Below are positions 10,561 to 23,658 of a stretch of DNA of 64,000 bases, one piece after another. Each line of letters begins with the position of its first letter. Within the stretch, counting starts at the first letter, position 1. The stretch is from Sphaerosporella brunnea (taxonomy: Eukaryota; Ascomycota; Pezizomycetes; Pezizales; Pyronemataceae). The notes beneath the pieces are model-generated. The model saw only the letters and a program-made list of their open reading frames with translations. It had not been told where the DNA came from and searched no databases. Where the stretch lies: contig VXIS01000010.1 in the NCBI GenBank assembly GCA_008704415.1, forward strand, positions 1 through 64,000, given 5' to 3'. The position numbers and the translations under genes were made by a program.

Positions 10561-11387
10561 CACCTGTTATTTTCCCCACGGCCTGGTATGGCGCGTTGTG
10601 AGATATGCTGTTCAGTTTTGTTCCCGTCGCAAACCGGGGTGCCATGTCGTGCCGCACGGTCGTCAGAAGCCTCCACGTTGACCAAACCACGCCTGGGCCC
10701 AGCTGACATCGACGGCAAGAGCAAAATATAGTTTCATCTTTACAAAGCCTGGGCCAAGAGTTATAAGATCACCTCCTAAAGTCCCTGGGAAATCACGCGC
10801 TTACCCGTTACTGATTTTTCTGGAGCAGCCACATACCGACCAGTTCGAAGGGTAACATAAATGGCGATATAATAGGGAGGGGCGCACGTTGACCGTCGCA
10901 ACTACATCTCGCCATATCAATCTTGCTGCGACAACGTGGCCCTTGGATCTCTACGTCCACGAGTCACCCAGACTATGGAAGTCACTCTCCATCTGTGTGG
11001 GATCATAATCTGCGCCTTCACGTCTTGCAAGCAACCAGGATTATGGTATTGGGACGAAGAAATTGAGCACAGCCACGCTGGACTGACTGACGATCTGACA
11101 AGACAAGCTGCACTGGCATCCTGCGCGAATTGGCAACAAACAGCGATACTCCAGCGAGCGTGAGGTGCGGGCTCCTGAGACATTGCAGCGACGATCGCCA
11201 CTCCATACCCGCCGTTACAAACCAGCCCCAGCTCGCCCGACCCCGAACCATCATGTGCCGCACGCGTTGCTGGTGCCGTTGCTTTTGGAGGCTTTGCGTG
11301 GCAAACTTCCGTTGAAGCAGCTGGTTGGATGCAACCCCGCACGTAGTCTGCGCACACATGGCTGTCAACGTCTTGTGGAGCACAGAT
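10561..11387. other. No convincing gene
   Basis: I see no conserved motif. Open frames on both strands here are unremarkable in length and composition. Confidence 0.5.
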
Positions 11388-12282
11388 TCACGCCCTTTCA
11401 CTGTTGCCTCGACACAGTGTCTTCCGCGCTGCACGCGTCATGGTGTCCTGCTGTTCCGTTGCTGAGCAGCTTCGGTGCATGGCTGGTCTGGCATAGGTCC
11501 AGCAGCCGACCGATGCTGAGATGGCCAGACAAGTTGTCCCAAGTGGCATGTCCGTGCATGGCCATGCACCGAGGTTGCGGCAGGCACCAGTCGATGACCC
11601 GGATATTGGTACTGACTGCGCGTGTTCCAGTCCCAGCTCGTCATGCGCGTCCTTGGCGGTCTCTGTGTCGCGCAGCACCTCAAGAGCCGTCGTGTCGACC
11701 GGCGCAGCAGGCATCGCGCGGTCGGAGGCCGAGTTGCAGGTGTCTTTCCCAACACCCACAGTCGCTTCGTCAGAGAATCGGTCGTTCGACGCGTTTGCAG
11801 GCTCATCGGCTGCCTGCTGACCTTCAGTCTCCGCGGGTGGAGGCGACAAACCACTCGGCGGTACTTCCTGGGGAATCTCGACCGTTGCTGCATCCAAGCG
11901 ATACGGTGAAGCGAAAATTACGGCGTCTTGCAGCCACATCGCGTCTATCCCAGCCCCGACAGTCAAATGCGCAGCCAGAGGCAATGAGAGATGCATGTTC
12001 GTCATGTGCGAGCCGGTGGCCCTTTCGCTCACATCCCGGATGTTGCTTCTCGTCGGGTGATCGAATGAACGACCTCATGAACGCCTGCTGATACTTTGAT
12101 ACGGAGGACAGCCGGAGAGGATCTCGGTGGCAGGTCTCCAGCATCAATGTTCGATGGATGCCGCGCAGTATCGCCGCGAATTGCTTGTCATCGAGTCGAG
12201 GGCTGCAGATCGTGACACGGTCGGTTTCGTGTTTTAAAATAGCAGTCTCGGCAAGCGGATACCATTGAGACGGCCTCAGCAA
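11388..12282 (-). CDS. Orphan protein, two minus-strand exons
   Basis: I do not recognise it. The upstream minus-strand frame (from 12282) reads LRPSQWYPLAETAILK and continues through SSVSKYQQAFMRSFIRSPDE. The downstream frame reads SERATGSHMTNMHLSLPLA and runs, rich in Ala/Ser/Thr/Glu, to a stop at 11388. The frame changes near 12040. A 46-base GT-AG segment there would join the frames in phase, but its donor is weak, so a one-base shift is the alternative. The 308-codon plus-strand frame overlapping it (11165-12091) is Arg/Ser/Pro-rich and looks like an antisense shadow. There is no ATG at the 5' limit. Confidence 0.4.
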
Positions 12283-14335
12283 CGTGCCGTGGTGGTGAAG
12301 TGTCCGGGCGATGGCTGGTCAGCGTGCTTAACAGCCAACAAGCCGGGTGGGTGGCCAGACCTAACGTCAAGAAATGCCCCGTGATGCCTTCACTGGATAT
12401 CACTCCGCAGCTACCGCGCATCTACCAGTGTATGCACCCCTAGGTCTTGACGAGCACGGCCATCCTATGCCCCGTCAAGCCACGCTTTGTGAGTTTGAAC
12501 GGGATCGCTGGGTTGGCTGGTACGAAGCGGTCACTGCGGCTGTGAAAACCCTGGTCACAACTAGTCTCGCGCGGTTGGTGCGTTCGCAGGATTGAGGCGT
12601 TTTTAAAAGCGGCAGAGCGTGGTGCCGGCCCTATTGCGTTCACGTTGCATGCCGGTTTCGATGGAATATATTGCTCCGGAGGTGGAAATTAGGGCAAGTA
12701 GTCTGCGGGACATAATAAATTCTGCTGTGCAGTGGCAATAGAGAGGGAACATATTCCCTCCGATCGAGATGATGTAACCTAGAACATGCAATGATAGAAC
12801 GCATGTGTTTCGCTACCACTAGCAGGGAGGCAAGCGAACGAAATTTCGGACCTGCCAGCATATTCTAAGCCCGGACAAACACAGCGGACCCGATCGGACT
12901 GAGCGTGTTCTAGGACCCTGGCCAGCATATTCGAGGTCCCTACAATGGCTAGCATAGCACTGTCCTAGCAGACGGCGTAGATCGCAGCGAAGGGAAACGC
13001 ATACGTCGAACCGATTCAGAAGCCGGAACATCCCCAAGAAGGGCAGAAGGACCTTGTCGCGCAAGGCGGATGTTGAAACCGCAAGCAGCGGTCTTGCTTC
13101 TACCCGAAGGTGCACTGCAAGGGAGCGCAACGACAGTAACGAGGTAGAGAAAAAAACGGGTTCATACACCTTCTCCGCGCTGTTTCACAGCGCTGGGGCT
13201 GTTTGAGGCCACGCAGTCGAAGACATGTCGGTGCGATCTTGTCCTATCGTGCAATAGTGTCGTCGATGGTCTCGGCGGCAGCGTGAGTGGTTTCTCATCA
13301 AGCGGGCATCTTGATACCTCGCTGGGGGACTTGGGCCGCGGCGGCGTGCGCTGAGCTTCCGCCGGTAGAGCAAGGAGGCCAAGATAACGATCACCTTGAA
13401 TCGGACAGCCGAGAGGATGCCAGCAAGCAAGAAGCAAGAGCCTGGGTAGGGAAACTGATAACCCGCATAGAGTCACTTACGGTTCATCTCGGCGACATTG
13501 CAACCATGCGTTCTCTTCTGTGGCAGCCGTGCATGCAGCTCCTTGTGTGCTCGCTGGAAGCTGTGGCGCCCGACCTAATCACCATTCACGACGGAAGTTG
13601 CATCATAAAATGCACGTGATATACCGTCAGTGGTAGAATGCAGTGTGGAGGAGTAAAATAGAGCTGTGCGCTGTATTCCGCGGTCGCTGTGGAAACGATC
13701 CACATGGCCTTTCTTCGATAGGAATCGCTTAGGGTTACCCTCTGGAGGTCCAGGCCCACCGTAGATATAGGGCTCCCGGGAATGTTATAGCTATGCGGGA
13801 GCAAACATGACGGCAATCCAACTATTCAAATATGCTGCAGCGGTGTCCTTCGAACCGAGCTCCTGTATACTCGGGAGGAGAGGAAAGAACCGTGTTCCGG
13901 GAGGTGTGCTTATTGTGCGGTGGCCCAGCCGCAAGAACGGGAGGATATGCGTTCTGATATGAACGAATTGTCTCCACTAGGTCCCGGTGACCTCCACGAT
14001 GATCCCCCACGAAGAGGGATTCCCCACTCATGAGTTTGGAAAATTGGGTGTTTCAAGCGCCCCGAGGTAGATACCAAGCTGCAAGCTGATTGCGCCGGGT
14101 AAATCAGCCCGCTCCCACGCAAAGGAAATAACTGTAGGGTTTAAAGTAGAGTGATCAAAAGTGAGGCGAGATTGTGGGTTTAGTATTTAGTACATCGTGT
14201 AGACACTTAGCCCTTCTGACAACACGTTGTCCAACCAACCGTACCTACTTCCATCACCGCGCTTCTGTCTTCGTTCCCCCTTCATCTTCTCTTCCCCGCC
14301 TCTACCACCGTTGCGAAACTATCAAGACCAGCACA
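12283..14335. other. No convincing gene; promoter-like end
   Basis: A short direct repeat occurs at 12856-12870 and 12921-12936 (CCAGCATATTC, each followed by AGG or AAG). The last 120 bases are CT-rich and end in a good initiation context for the gene that starts at 14336. I see nothing else. Confidence 0.45.
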
Positions 14336-15532
14336 ATGTGCAACATTCTCAATCCTATTGCGCCGTCGCATAGATTAACGCTCACCGGTGCGTACCAGGA
14401 CGCCGGTGTCGCGCAGATGGATGAATATCCTCTGCACAAGCTACTGGTGAAGGCGATGCGCCCAAATGGGTGGCACGAGATGGACACGTACTTCAAGCCC
14501 ACGCTGGCGGACAACGCTCCACGCAAAATCATGTTGCGTGTGCTGGCGTAAGACCCCTCCCCCGTGACCGCCTGATGACAGCAGCAGGCTGACACCGGCA
14601 CAGCAACGAAACCCGCGTGTACGAGCATTATCCTGGCCTGTACGCGCTCAACGACGGGTACATGGCTCTGTACGCGTTTATTAACAGGTTGTTGAAGGCG
14701 TCGCAGCAGTCGAAGGCCGAGTGGCTGACCTCTTGGCCCGTCGCCCATGCTTCTGCGCCTCTGGACGAAAACGTGGCGTTTGTCTTGCCCAAAGCCATAC
14801 GCAGGGGCCCCGATGAGGCTGCACTCGACAACGAGGACGACAATCTGGCTTACATTCAAGACGCGCATGACGATAACGGACTCGCCGACCTCTTGGATGC
14901 ACCGCCACCGCAAGATGTCGCGAACCAGAGCGTAGCCGCCCCGATCCCGGAGCCGCCCCCACAGGGAATGCTGCAGCAAATCCTTGCCGCCGTCAATGGA
15001 GCCCGGGCGGACGTCAACACCCGCACCCGGATCCTGCGCCCAGCCATCAATCGCATGGAGGCCGCCACTGACATGCTGGAGGAAGGGGCCACGAGCCTCG
15101 CGGCCGCCAAGCGCACATGTCAAGAGGCCGAGGGAACAATCGTGGAGGCGGCGGCGCGAGTTGCGAGCTTGCGAGGAGACGAGGACGACGGTGTACGAGC
15201 GCCGACGCGATCTGAACGGAGAATGTGTCAGACACCGAGAAGCATACACGTGGATGACTGAAACGGCGGTGATGCTGCTGGGTCGGGATACGGAGGAGGC
15301 GAGGATCGACGCGCGGGAGAAGGAGAAGCGGCTGCAAGAGGCTGAGGATCACAGGAGGGAGGCGGAGGCGAACCTTGGTCTGTGCAAAACCCACAATGGG
15401 TGTATTTTATCCATCTTGACGGTTCCAAACCTCACTTTTCCTCGGACACCAAGCGCTCTACTAGAAGGAGATATCCCCATGATACCAAGTTCGATATGTT
15501 CTGATGTGGGGCGTAAGTTCAACCAAAATTAA
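14336..15532 (+). CDS. Orphan protein with a YPGLY motif and C-terminal coiled coil
   Basis: I do not recognise the family. ATG at 14336 sits in a good context (GCACAATG) after a CT-rich leader. Exon 1 ends at 14547. The intron 14548-14603 (GTAAGA, branch GCTGAC, ACAG) is well formed and joins in phase to exon 2, which reads NETRVYEHYPGLYALNDGYM. Later come an acidic linker, a proline-rich piece, and from about 14960 a long helical region (QQILAAVNGARADVNTRTR) typical of coiled coils. Around 15165 coding shifts to another frame that continues the helix (AREKEKRLQEAEDHRREAEA) to a stop at 15532. A 40-base GT-AG segment at about 15159-15198 would join them in phase; otherwise it is a frameshift. 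The motif and the N-terminal DE...H..L.K pattern resemble the gene at 26440-27137. Confidence 0.6.
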
Positions 15533-18500
15533 GTGATGTACCAGGACGACCTAATTAACAAAATTACCGCCCCTACCTATGACCGTTGTCTTGCGCGCGA
15601 GATACTCCATCAGCGGTGTTTTAAACACCGCTACTCCAGCTGGCTGGAGAACTTGAAGACATCCCCGCTGCAACAATTCCCATGTCGTCCACCGTAACAT
15701 TTTCGTGAGCTTATGAGATCCGCTATTTATAGACGTCGTTTTCTTCGCAACCGCTCTCCACCGTCGGGGGCTCCATTTTTGTTATCTGGGTCAGTCGGCG
15801 AGCGCAACAGCCCTCCCGTGGGTGGCTGTGAGTATCGAGTAGGGAAACGGCGCGATTAATGCAGTCTCTGCCTCTTTGTCAACGAGAGCGGGCATGCGTT
15901 TGGGTCGTCCTGATCACTCAACATCCAACCGCAACCATTCAGCTTCAAAATCGAACTCTGCTGGATCTGACTTCGTATCTGAGTTCGAAGCTCCTCGTAA
16001 CCGATGCCCACCGGTTCCCTTTCACGGCGTCTCCGAAATTCTGCTTCCTGCGCGCACAGGGTTACCAACCTGGGGTACACTAACCGGTAATCCATACGCA
16101 GAGGCAGGTTGCCGCCTGTGGGTGTATTGCCGTTACGGGGGTGGAGTGACAGGAACGGCTTCGTTATCGCCATCTCCTCTTCGGCTTCCGAGTGACATGG
16201 CAATGCCTTTACAGAACTCCGCCGTTGTTCACTGCGTTGTGAATCACTGCCGGGTACTATCCGCCTTGTTGCGGCGTCATTGAAATGCTGCTTCCATCGA
16301 GTAGGCTGTTTGGTGCCTGACTACCAAAGAAACCGCGACAACGGTCCGGACGACCAGCGAAACCCGAACAGAGATTTTTTCGTTCCTTCGCCGGACGGAG
16401 CAAAAGGTCGGGAATACACGTACCTGATCGCGATGTTATTGAGGAGATGGTGATGGTTGCTGCGCTGTCATCCATGATCTACTCACGGCCTCGTTCTCTG
16501 CTGCGGTTGTATACTCGCGAGTGCTCGGACCAAATTATCTCTTCTGTCAGGCGGCCAGCCCGCCCCTGCTTTTCGCGTGGGTGGCATAGGCACGCGGCCT
16601 GTAGTTGGGATTGTTGGGGATGGTGACCGGTGCGTGCTCCAGCTTTCGCTGTCTAGCTAACGGGGACGCGTCCGTGCTTGGCCTGCCACGAGCACCGACG
16701 TTGCACCATTTCCTTCCTCGATGCACTTGCCGTGTACATGATCGTGTTTCACTGCAGAGGCTTCACCTTCGCAATCGCGCAATGGCTACGCACCCACGTG
16801 TAGGGTCTCATCAGACCGGGACGCATGCAGAGGCTTCAGTTCCCCACCGTAGTGACATGTTTCTTCCCACCTCGGCATGGCCGCCACGAAAGCTCCACCG
16901 AGTTAGGATTTGCGAGCTATAATTCATTACGTGTCATCTTTGAGGAATGTGGTCGGCGCATGCCACAGACACAGGCATCGCCTTTAGCCCCTGCGAAAAC
17001 TTCGCCCGCACCACAGCTACACTGCTTGTCTTTCCCCTCTGTACGTTCATGCGGGTGGTCCAGTTCCGGTTGAGATGTTCTAGGTCAAATGGTAATTCAC
17101 TGCGAACTGGATGCGCATACAAGCGGCGTGCTACGGTGCTAACCGACCTCCAAACCACAACAGCCTGTCGTTTCTGAATCCATAGTTGAGGACGCGTCAC
17201 CCAGTTGTTGGGGTGGCACATACCTAATCATCAACCACTCCATGCTTCCGCGGATCGAAATTTGACGGCGGTGCTATGGCAATGCTGTATTCTCATTTTC
17301 AGCGCCGTGGGAGTCATGCCGGTTTTTCGGTTATTTTCATGTAGGCTCGAACGACAGCGCGGGGCAGCAGAGCACGATGGTCGTCGGACAGCCGTGATGA
17401 AAGAAAGAAAGATTACGCCCGATAGATGCGAGAAAGCCGACAGTGGCCAAGGATGAAGAGACCGGCGATGCCACCAGTTATGCCCCACTGACGGCCAAGC
17501 CCGGCCGCCTGATTCGGCTGGCTATGGGGAACATTGCGGCCTGGATATCGCGCATTTTCTCCGCAGCATCTCCGCCAGAGCACCACAAATAGCAGCAGTA
17601 CTAAGCGTGGACCATGCGTTCATTTGGATCCGCATGTGAAGTGGGTACAAGGGCAAATTGTATTTTACATGCCATCCTCCCTAAATGGTACAGTAATGTA
17701 CCAAGATTGAGTAAAACCCCCAGTTCAGCCTCACTGTTGGTCTGTCAATGCCACATGGGCCTGCACTTTACAACAACAACATATACACATCCACTGTCTC
17801 TCCATTCCGTCGGGTGTCAGTATGTGCAGGATCAAGTGGTGTTTTGACTCTCTTTGTAGGAGGCCGGTCACGGGAAATCGCTGCTCCGTGCGCCCCATGC
17901 CGGTCGGTATCCTACGATGGTTTCCAATAGGAGTGGATGCCATTGCGAGAATGTCTGCTGGCGAATCTCGCGACAGCGAAGGATGGAGGAACTGGGCCCA
18001 GAGGAAGAAACCGACATTGTCCAATGAGAGGTGCTGAATCTGGACTGAGGTTGTTCGAAATTCGATGGTGACGCCCCTCGTCCTCCTTCCAAAGCGGAAA
18101 ATATTGCTGTCAGGACTATGAGACATCCTGTCTGCAATAACACAACTCGTTCATTGATTTCCAGCGGCAATTGTTCTGCATCAACAGGAAGCCGTTGTGT
18201 CTAAGAAACCGGTGGAGAACCATCGGTCGTCCTCACTCCGAGCGTGCGAAGGCAGCTTGTTCAGGCTGGATTTGTGCAGTGTAGTTCAAGGCCAGCCTTC
18301 GGCTGTCTGCTAAGCAACCCGTCAGTAGCCAAAACAAATCGAGGACACTTCCAAGCCGCCCATATATGTGCCTCGACTGTGCGGCTTCATGTCTCCTTTC
18401 AGCCATCGCGGTTCTCCTTGTCCCCGGTTCCCGCAAATTATCCACCGGGTCTGCTCAGACGCATGCTGAGGCTAAGCTTTCTAGGGTGATCTTTTGTCAC

Positions 18501-21008
18501 CTGTCGTCGCCCGAACCATTGCTCAAAACTGTTCAACGCTGTCGTTTCTGTCACAATTTACAGGACACCCCGATTGTGATGAATCATCTTTGGAGCCCGA
18601 CCCACGTACCTGCGTCCGGCAGGCCCAGTCAATACGTGAGACACATTCTGCCGACGGGGAACGCTCCCACTTTGTGATGCTGGTGCCAGTCCATGGTCTA
18701 TGGATCAAGTAGGTAATCAGCGAAACACACTTCGCCGATTGGACAGTGGACTCTCCATGACGAGTGCCTAACGGCCCACCGCACATCATGCCGCTTATGA
18801 AGCCCAATAGTCACGAAAGGAGCGGTATTCCGGCCAATTTGTTTGCTGGGAACGTGCTTCCGAATGTTTGGCAACCATCTCGTGGGGCGGAACGCACGAC
18901 TACGGTTAGGGGAAAACGTGAGCGAGTAAAAACAGTGCCGCTCCGTCATTGGCGTTTGCAGCTGTAACAATACTATCGCCCCCCGGACAAAGAATGTAAG
19001 TCTTGAAAACGTCATTTGCTCAAGCGTTACCAGCGCCACTCATCCAACGTTCGCCATCTTTGCGCCGTTTAGCTGAAGCAGTCATTTAAATTGACGCAGT
19101 GGCGGGCGCCAACAACACCGTCTCCGGGTTAGTCGACCAAACGGGCGGAGGCTCTGAAAAACCGTCTTCTTTGCCTCACGGGGTATCAGTGATTCTTGTG
19201 CATGTCACCACCGCCTTTTACGTATAAAGATCTGCCAAAAATTGAAAACTGCTCATTCCACTGCTGTATGCAATCCTATTTTTTACAGCCAGGCTCATCA
19301 ATGATGCCGGTGACGCGCACCACCATCATGCCTGCGAGCAACGGAGAACCCTCGGGCAAGCCATTGCCACGGCATTCTGGTTTGAGATCAGTCCCCGCCG
19401 GCCCACATTTTGTTGTCTTCACTAGCTGGGTTTGGGAGCCACTTCCGGCACACTTCAGAGAGAGCGCAATGCGAGACAAGATGCGCAAAAACCGCCGCTA
19501 AACGCGCCACACTATATCCGCACACCACCCATGCCCCGCTGTGCGCCCGTTGCTCCGCATATTTGAAATCAACCCGTCTCGACTGCCGTTGCGGAACTGG
19601 AGGACAGGATTACATGCTGATCTGGATTATTCCACTGTCAGCTGAATAAACCAGGTTGGCACGGTAAACCGAACACCCAAAGTTCGTATACGCCGGGCGG
19701 AACCCGGCTGCTGATAACTGTGCAGGACTGAGTAATGTCAACAGGAGGTGGGCGAAAGTGTATCATGACATGCAGCCGGAACAGGACAGCCGGTATGTTA
19801 CCCTGTAGAGCTCTTCCCCGCGTTGTGAGTTTGACCCAGGGAGCCTTTGGTCAACCTGGCGACCGGAACGTTCAGCACCTGGTTCAAGCAGCAGAGTTCT
19901 CATCCCGCGGTCAGCTTTACGTCCGGCATGCACCATGGGCTGAAGCCAGATTATGGTGCTAAATATATTGACCTCCTGTTGTCCCTGATGCCAGTCAAAC
20001 AGATAGATACATTTGCGGAGAGAAGACCATTTTGGCATGCAGGAATCGTCAAGCTACGAGAATGTGCATCGATTATGCGACGGGAGAAATGGTCGTATGC
20101 TGCCCACTGTCGCTCTCAACCTGGTGAGGATGGGGCTTATGGGTCAACTCTTCACGTACCCGTAGGATCACTAGACCTTCAGAGCATGAAGTTGCGGGAC
20201 GGCTGTGACGTTCCGGCAGGAGAGTTTTTGCCGGCACGTGCAAAAAGAGAAGCGTTGCAGGGACTGTGCAATGCGCCCGTTGTGTGGATGTCGTTTCGCG
20301 GTAGGCACTCAAAACATCGCCGATCTTGGTCGCCGAGAATGGCATGTATTCGCATCGTTGCAATGGCGCGGTGTTCCGTGACAAAAAAGACACGCAGCAG
20401 CTTCTAACGGTGAATTTTTTTTTTCTTCTCTTTTTTCGCATTGGTGATGACCAACTGGACAAGACACTGGTTGTAGCCTAACCGACGAGGAGCTGTAACG
20501 TATTAATGGTCTTGGCTGGCGTGCCGTGAGAAATGTGACGGCACAGCAAGTACCATCTGTGCATGCATCGGCACTGCGTTGCATGTACGTTGCGTTGCAT
20601 TGCATTGCATTGCGTTGGATGCCGGCTAGGCGCTTGAACCGTCCGCGTTTAAGCGCCATCCTCGCGGTCACCGTAAGCGCGACGCGATCCGCTGGCAGCT
20701 GTCAGCCGTTGTTTAGCGAGGATAGGCAGGCGGTCGTGTAAGCTACGCAATCTTAGCCATCTTGCCGGGATACAGTCGGACCAGGCGCCCGTCGCCGCGC
20801 GGGTGATCAACCATGATGTGAGTGACCAGCCATGATGTGTCGGTCCGGCTGTGCCTCTGCAAAAATGGACAGACCAACAGACCGTCGGGAGCGTTGCGTC
20901 CCTTCTTGACTCCGTCACGCTCTTGGGCATACCTGGATACAGCAATTTACAGTTGCAATACTGAGGCCGGTACGTGTCACGTGGTGTGAGGCTCAGCGGA
21001 CCATCTCC
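15533..21008. other. Long stretch without a convincing gene
   Basis: No conserved domain or element end is visible. A plus-strand frame at 19847-20407 (186 codons) lacks an ATG at its start and has mixed composition; I would not call it. A GCATT/GCGTT simple repeat lies at 20576-20620 and a T-run at 20415-20425. Confidence 0.45.
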
Positions 21009-23658
21009 ATGGCAACGGCACCACAACAAACCAACAATAACAACGCCATCACCGGCTACAACAACACCATCACGGCCAACATTGACATCAGCAACAAAGC
21101 TCGCGCCGCCTATCCCATCGCCGTCGCGTCCGTGCGACCCAATACCCGCGATGTACGGCGTCAATCGACACCACCCCATCCGGCGCTGCCAGTTCCCGCC
21201 ATGGAAGGCCGCCCTCCTCCCCTTGTACCAATTTCTGGTCGCAAAAAACCGCGAAGTGCATCTCGAGGACGACGCCGCGACCAGCGAGTTGGCCCGCGAG
21301 TTTCGGCGCACGCTGATGCGCATCATGATTACGTGCGATTTGGACGACGAGCGCGAACGCCTCGTGGATCGATTCCAGGCGCGACTGTCGGAAAGCCCGC
21401 TACCGACGCTGCGCGTGAACGAGTTCGGCTTCATCGACTTCGCGGCTAAGCTCTGTTCTTTTTTGGATGCGGAACACTGCCATGCGACTCCGCCGTTTTC
21501 TTTCGGCGATGTCGTCGGCGCCCTTGATGGTTTCCTACGTCCGTCGGACCCGGTGTTGCTGACCCCGAAACGTTTGAAGCCCGCGACGACGTCGGTCTCG
21601 CAGCAATCGGCCGTCCTGTCTGCCATTCCGTCCGCGATCCACTCGGCGATGCTACCACCGGCCACCCCGAGCAGCGCAGCCACCGGTCGGTCGATTGTGA
21701 AACCGACGCCGCTGAAGTTCAGCACGAAAGATATGTCCACCGCCGCCGAAACAACGCACGCTGCGCTCGATCCGAAACTCACCGCGGAGTTGAAACACTC
21801 GCTCTGGCACACCCTCGATGACTCCTTCTTCGATACCTACTTTCCCGCCGTGTCGTCCGAGCCGCAGCCGCCGGTGTTCCCAGCCGAACCGTCGGAGGCC
21901 GAGGTAGTACGGTGGTTTCGCGGGTACTACGATCTGTGCCAGATGACGATGACCGCCACAGAGAAGCGCGGCCATCGCTGGGCGTGGAACACATCACCCA
22001 CTCGTGCCCTATTCCACCCAGAGTCACCCAAGCGGAAGATAGACCTGTTCATGGCTTCGAAGCGGAGCGCCAGGCAGTCCACCACCCGCGGACCAGCCCA
22101 CTGGGCTGACGTGGCCGTCGTTGGGGAGCTCAAGCAGCAACAGGGCCTGAACGATATTAGCCACGATGTCATCGTCCAGATATCCAACTACGTGCGCGAG
22201 ACGTTCGGCACGCAACCCGGCCGGCGGTTTGTTCACGCGTTCAGCATCATCAACTGCAAGATGCGATGCTGGCTGTTTACACGGTCCGGCGGGGTGGCAT
22301 CGCGCGCATTCGCGCTCGACGATCCCAGCGGCCTGAGCCTGTTTCGACGTGTGTTTGCCGGGTACCTCCGGATGAGCCGCTGGGACCTTGGTCTGGCCAA
22401 TATCGACCGCAAGGCCACTGTCATCGGCGACAAAATCTTTCACTTGGACCCGGAGCCGCTGTGGCCGGCGCGCGGCATCGTTACCCGCGGCACTACCTGC
22501 TGGCTGGCTGAGCCCGCCGACGAGCTTGCAGCTGAGGACAAGCCATATGTTGTCAAAGATTCGTGGCGGTTCTCGCAGCGCGAGAATGAAGCCATCATGC
22601 TCCGAGACTGCCAGCAGGCGGGAGTTGAGGGCGTCGTCGAGTACATCTCGCATGACATATCTTTCGAGCCGGAGACTGTGCACCAGATCGTTGGCCCAGC
22701 TGTGTTACAGGCGGCGATGCCATTGGAATTGCAGAGGACATCGAAGAAGCGTCGGAACCCAGAGGTCTCCACCTCTGCCTCCAAACGCATCAAAAGCGAC
22801 ACGCCGTCAGAGGCCCCCTTGCGCCGATCGAGCTCGCGGCTCCGCCAGAAAAAAACCCGAACCGCAAGCATGAGCCAGATGGCTTCATCACTCGCCTCCT
22901 CGATGCCGATGTCTTCGCCTACACCTCGCAAATACTCCTGTCCCACCTCCCCAATCACCACCAGCATCCCAAACCGTATCCACACCCGCCTCGTCACCAG
23001 CCGCGGTACCCGCATCACTGAGTGCGCCCCGCTCACGCTTCTTCCCGCCTTCCGCGACGCAATCCGCGGGCATCATTCGCTCCTAACCCGCGCCCACCTC
23101 CTCCATCGCGACATCAGCCAAAACAACATCATGGCCACGCATCCCTGCGCGCCACGCGCCGACGGCTACGCCGGCTTCCTCATCGACCTGGACCACGCAC
23201 AGCGGCTCAGTTGCTCCGCGTCCGGCGCCCCAGAGCGGACTGGGACGTACCCATTTCTTTCGATCGAGGCTCTCGAGGGTGGCCCCGAGTTCTTGCACAC
23301 GTTCTACGACGACTTGCAGAGCTTTTGGTTTGTGTTTCTGTATACGTGCACACCGCCTGAGGCCACGGCGGGATGGTATTTGCCCGCTGAGGACGCGAGT
23401 GGGGTCAAGATCGCGTTGGGGCTCGATGATGTTAGGTTTGACAAGCTGCTGGGACTTTTTGTCGACGATGACGCGCTGCGCTGCGCCGCGAGGGAGGCGA
23501 GGGAGATTCTGTGGCCGCACCGGAGGAGGATTGAGCGCGCGAGGCTGAAGAGCGTGAGGGAGAGCATGTACGCGGGGCTTGTGAGAGCGTTTGACAGGGC
23601 GTTGTGGATGCTGGCGCCGGAGATGGCGTTGTTTCGAGAGGAGTGGGAGAGCGAGTAG
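21009..23658 (+). CDS. Fungal-type protein kinase (FunK1 family)
   Basis: This encodes a FunK1 kinase, a fungus-specific protein kinase-like family. The substrate is unknown. The catalytic loop reads HRDISQNNIM (HRD at 23104-23112) and the metal-binding motif is DLDHA around 23185-23196, in place of DFG. The family-typical GTYPFLSIEAL and FYDDLQSFWFVFLYTC follow. The region from about 21.95 to 22.5 kb is the usual N-terminal half (ADVAVVGELKQQQ, ISNYVRETFGTQPGRRFVHA). A low-complexity insert with a basic patch lies near 22.73-22.95 kb. I prefer the ATG at 21009 with an intron at 21153-21192 (40 bases, GT-AG), because the join is in phase and the start is in good context, giving about 869 residues. 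An unspliced frame also runs from 20974, with its first ATG at 21151. The stop is TAG. The gene looks intact. Confidence 0.9.

Noticed and set aside
11165..12091. 308-codon plus-strand frame
   Set aside because: It is antisense to a better-composed minus-strand gene and is extremely Arg/Ser/Pro-rich.
14302..15249. 315-codon minus-strand frame
   Set aside because: It is antisense to the spliced plus-strand gene with good start, intron and branch site.
20649..21812. 387-codon minus-strand frame
   Set aside because: It is antisense to the FunK1 N-terminal coding region, is Ser/Arg-rich and has no motif; a GC-driven shadow.
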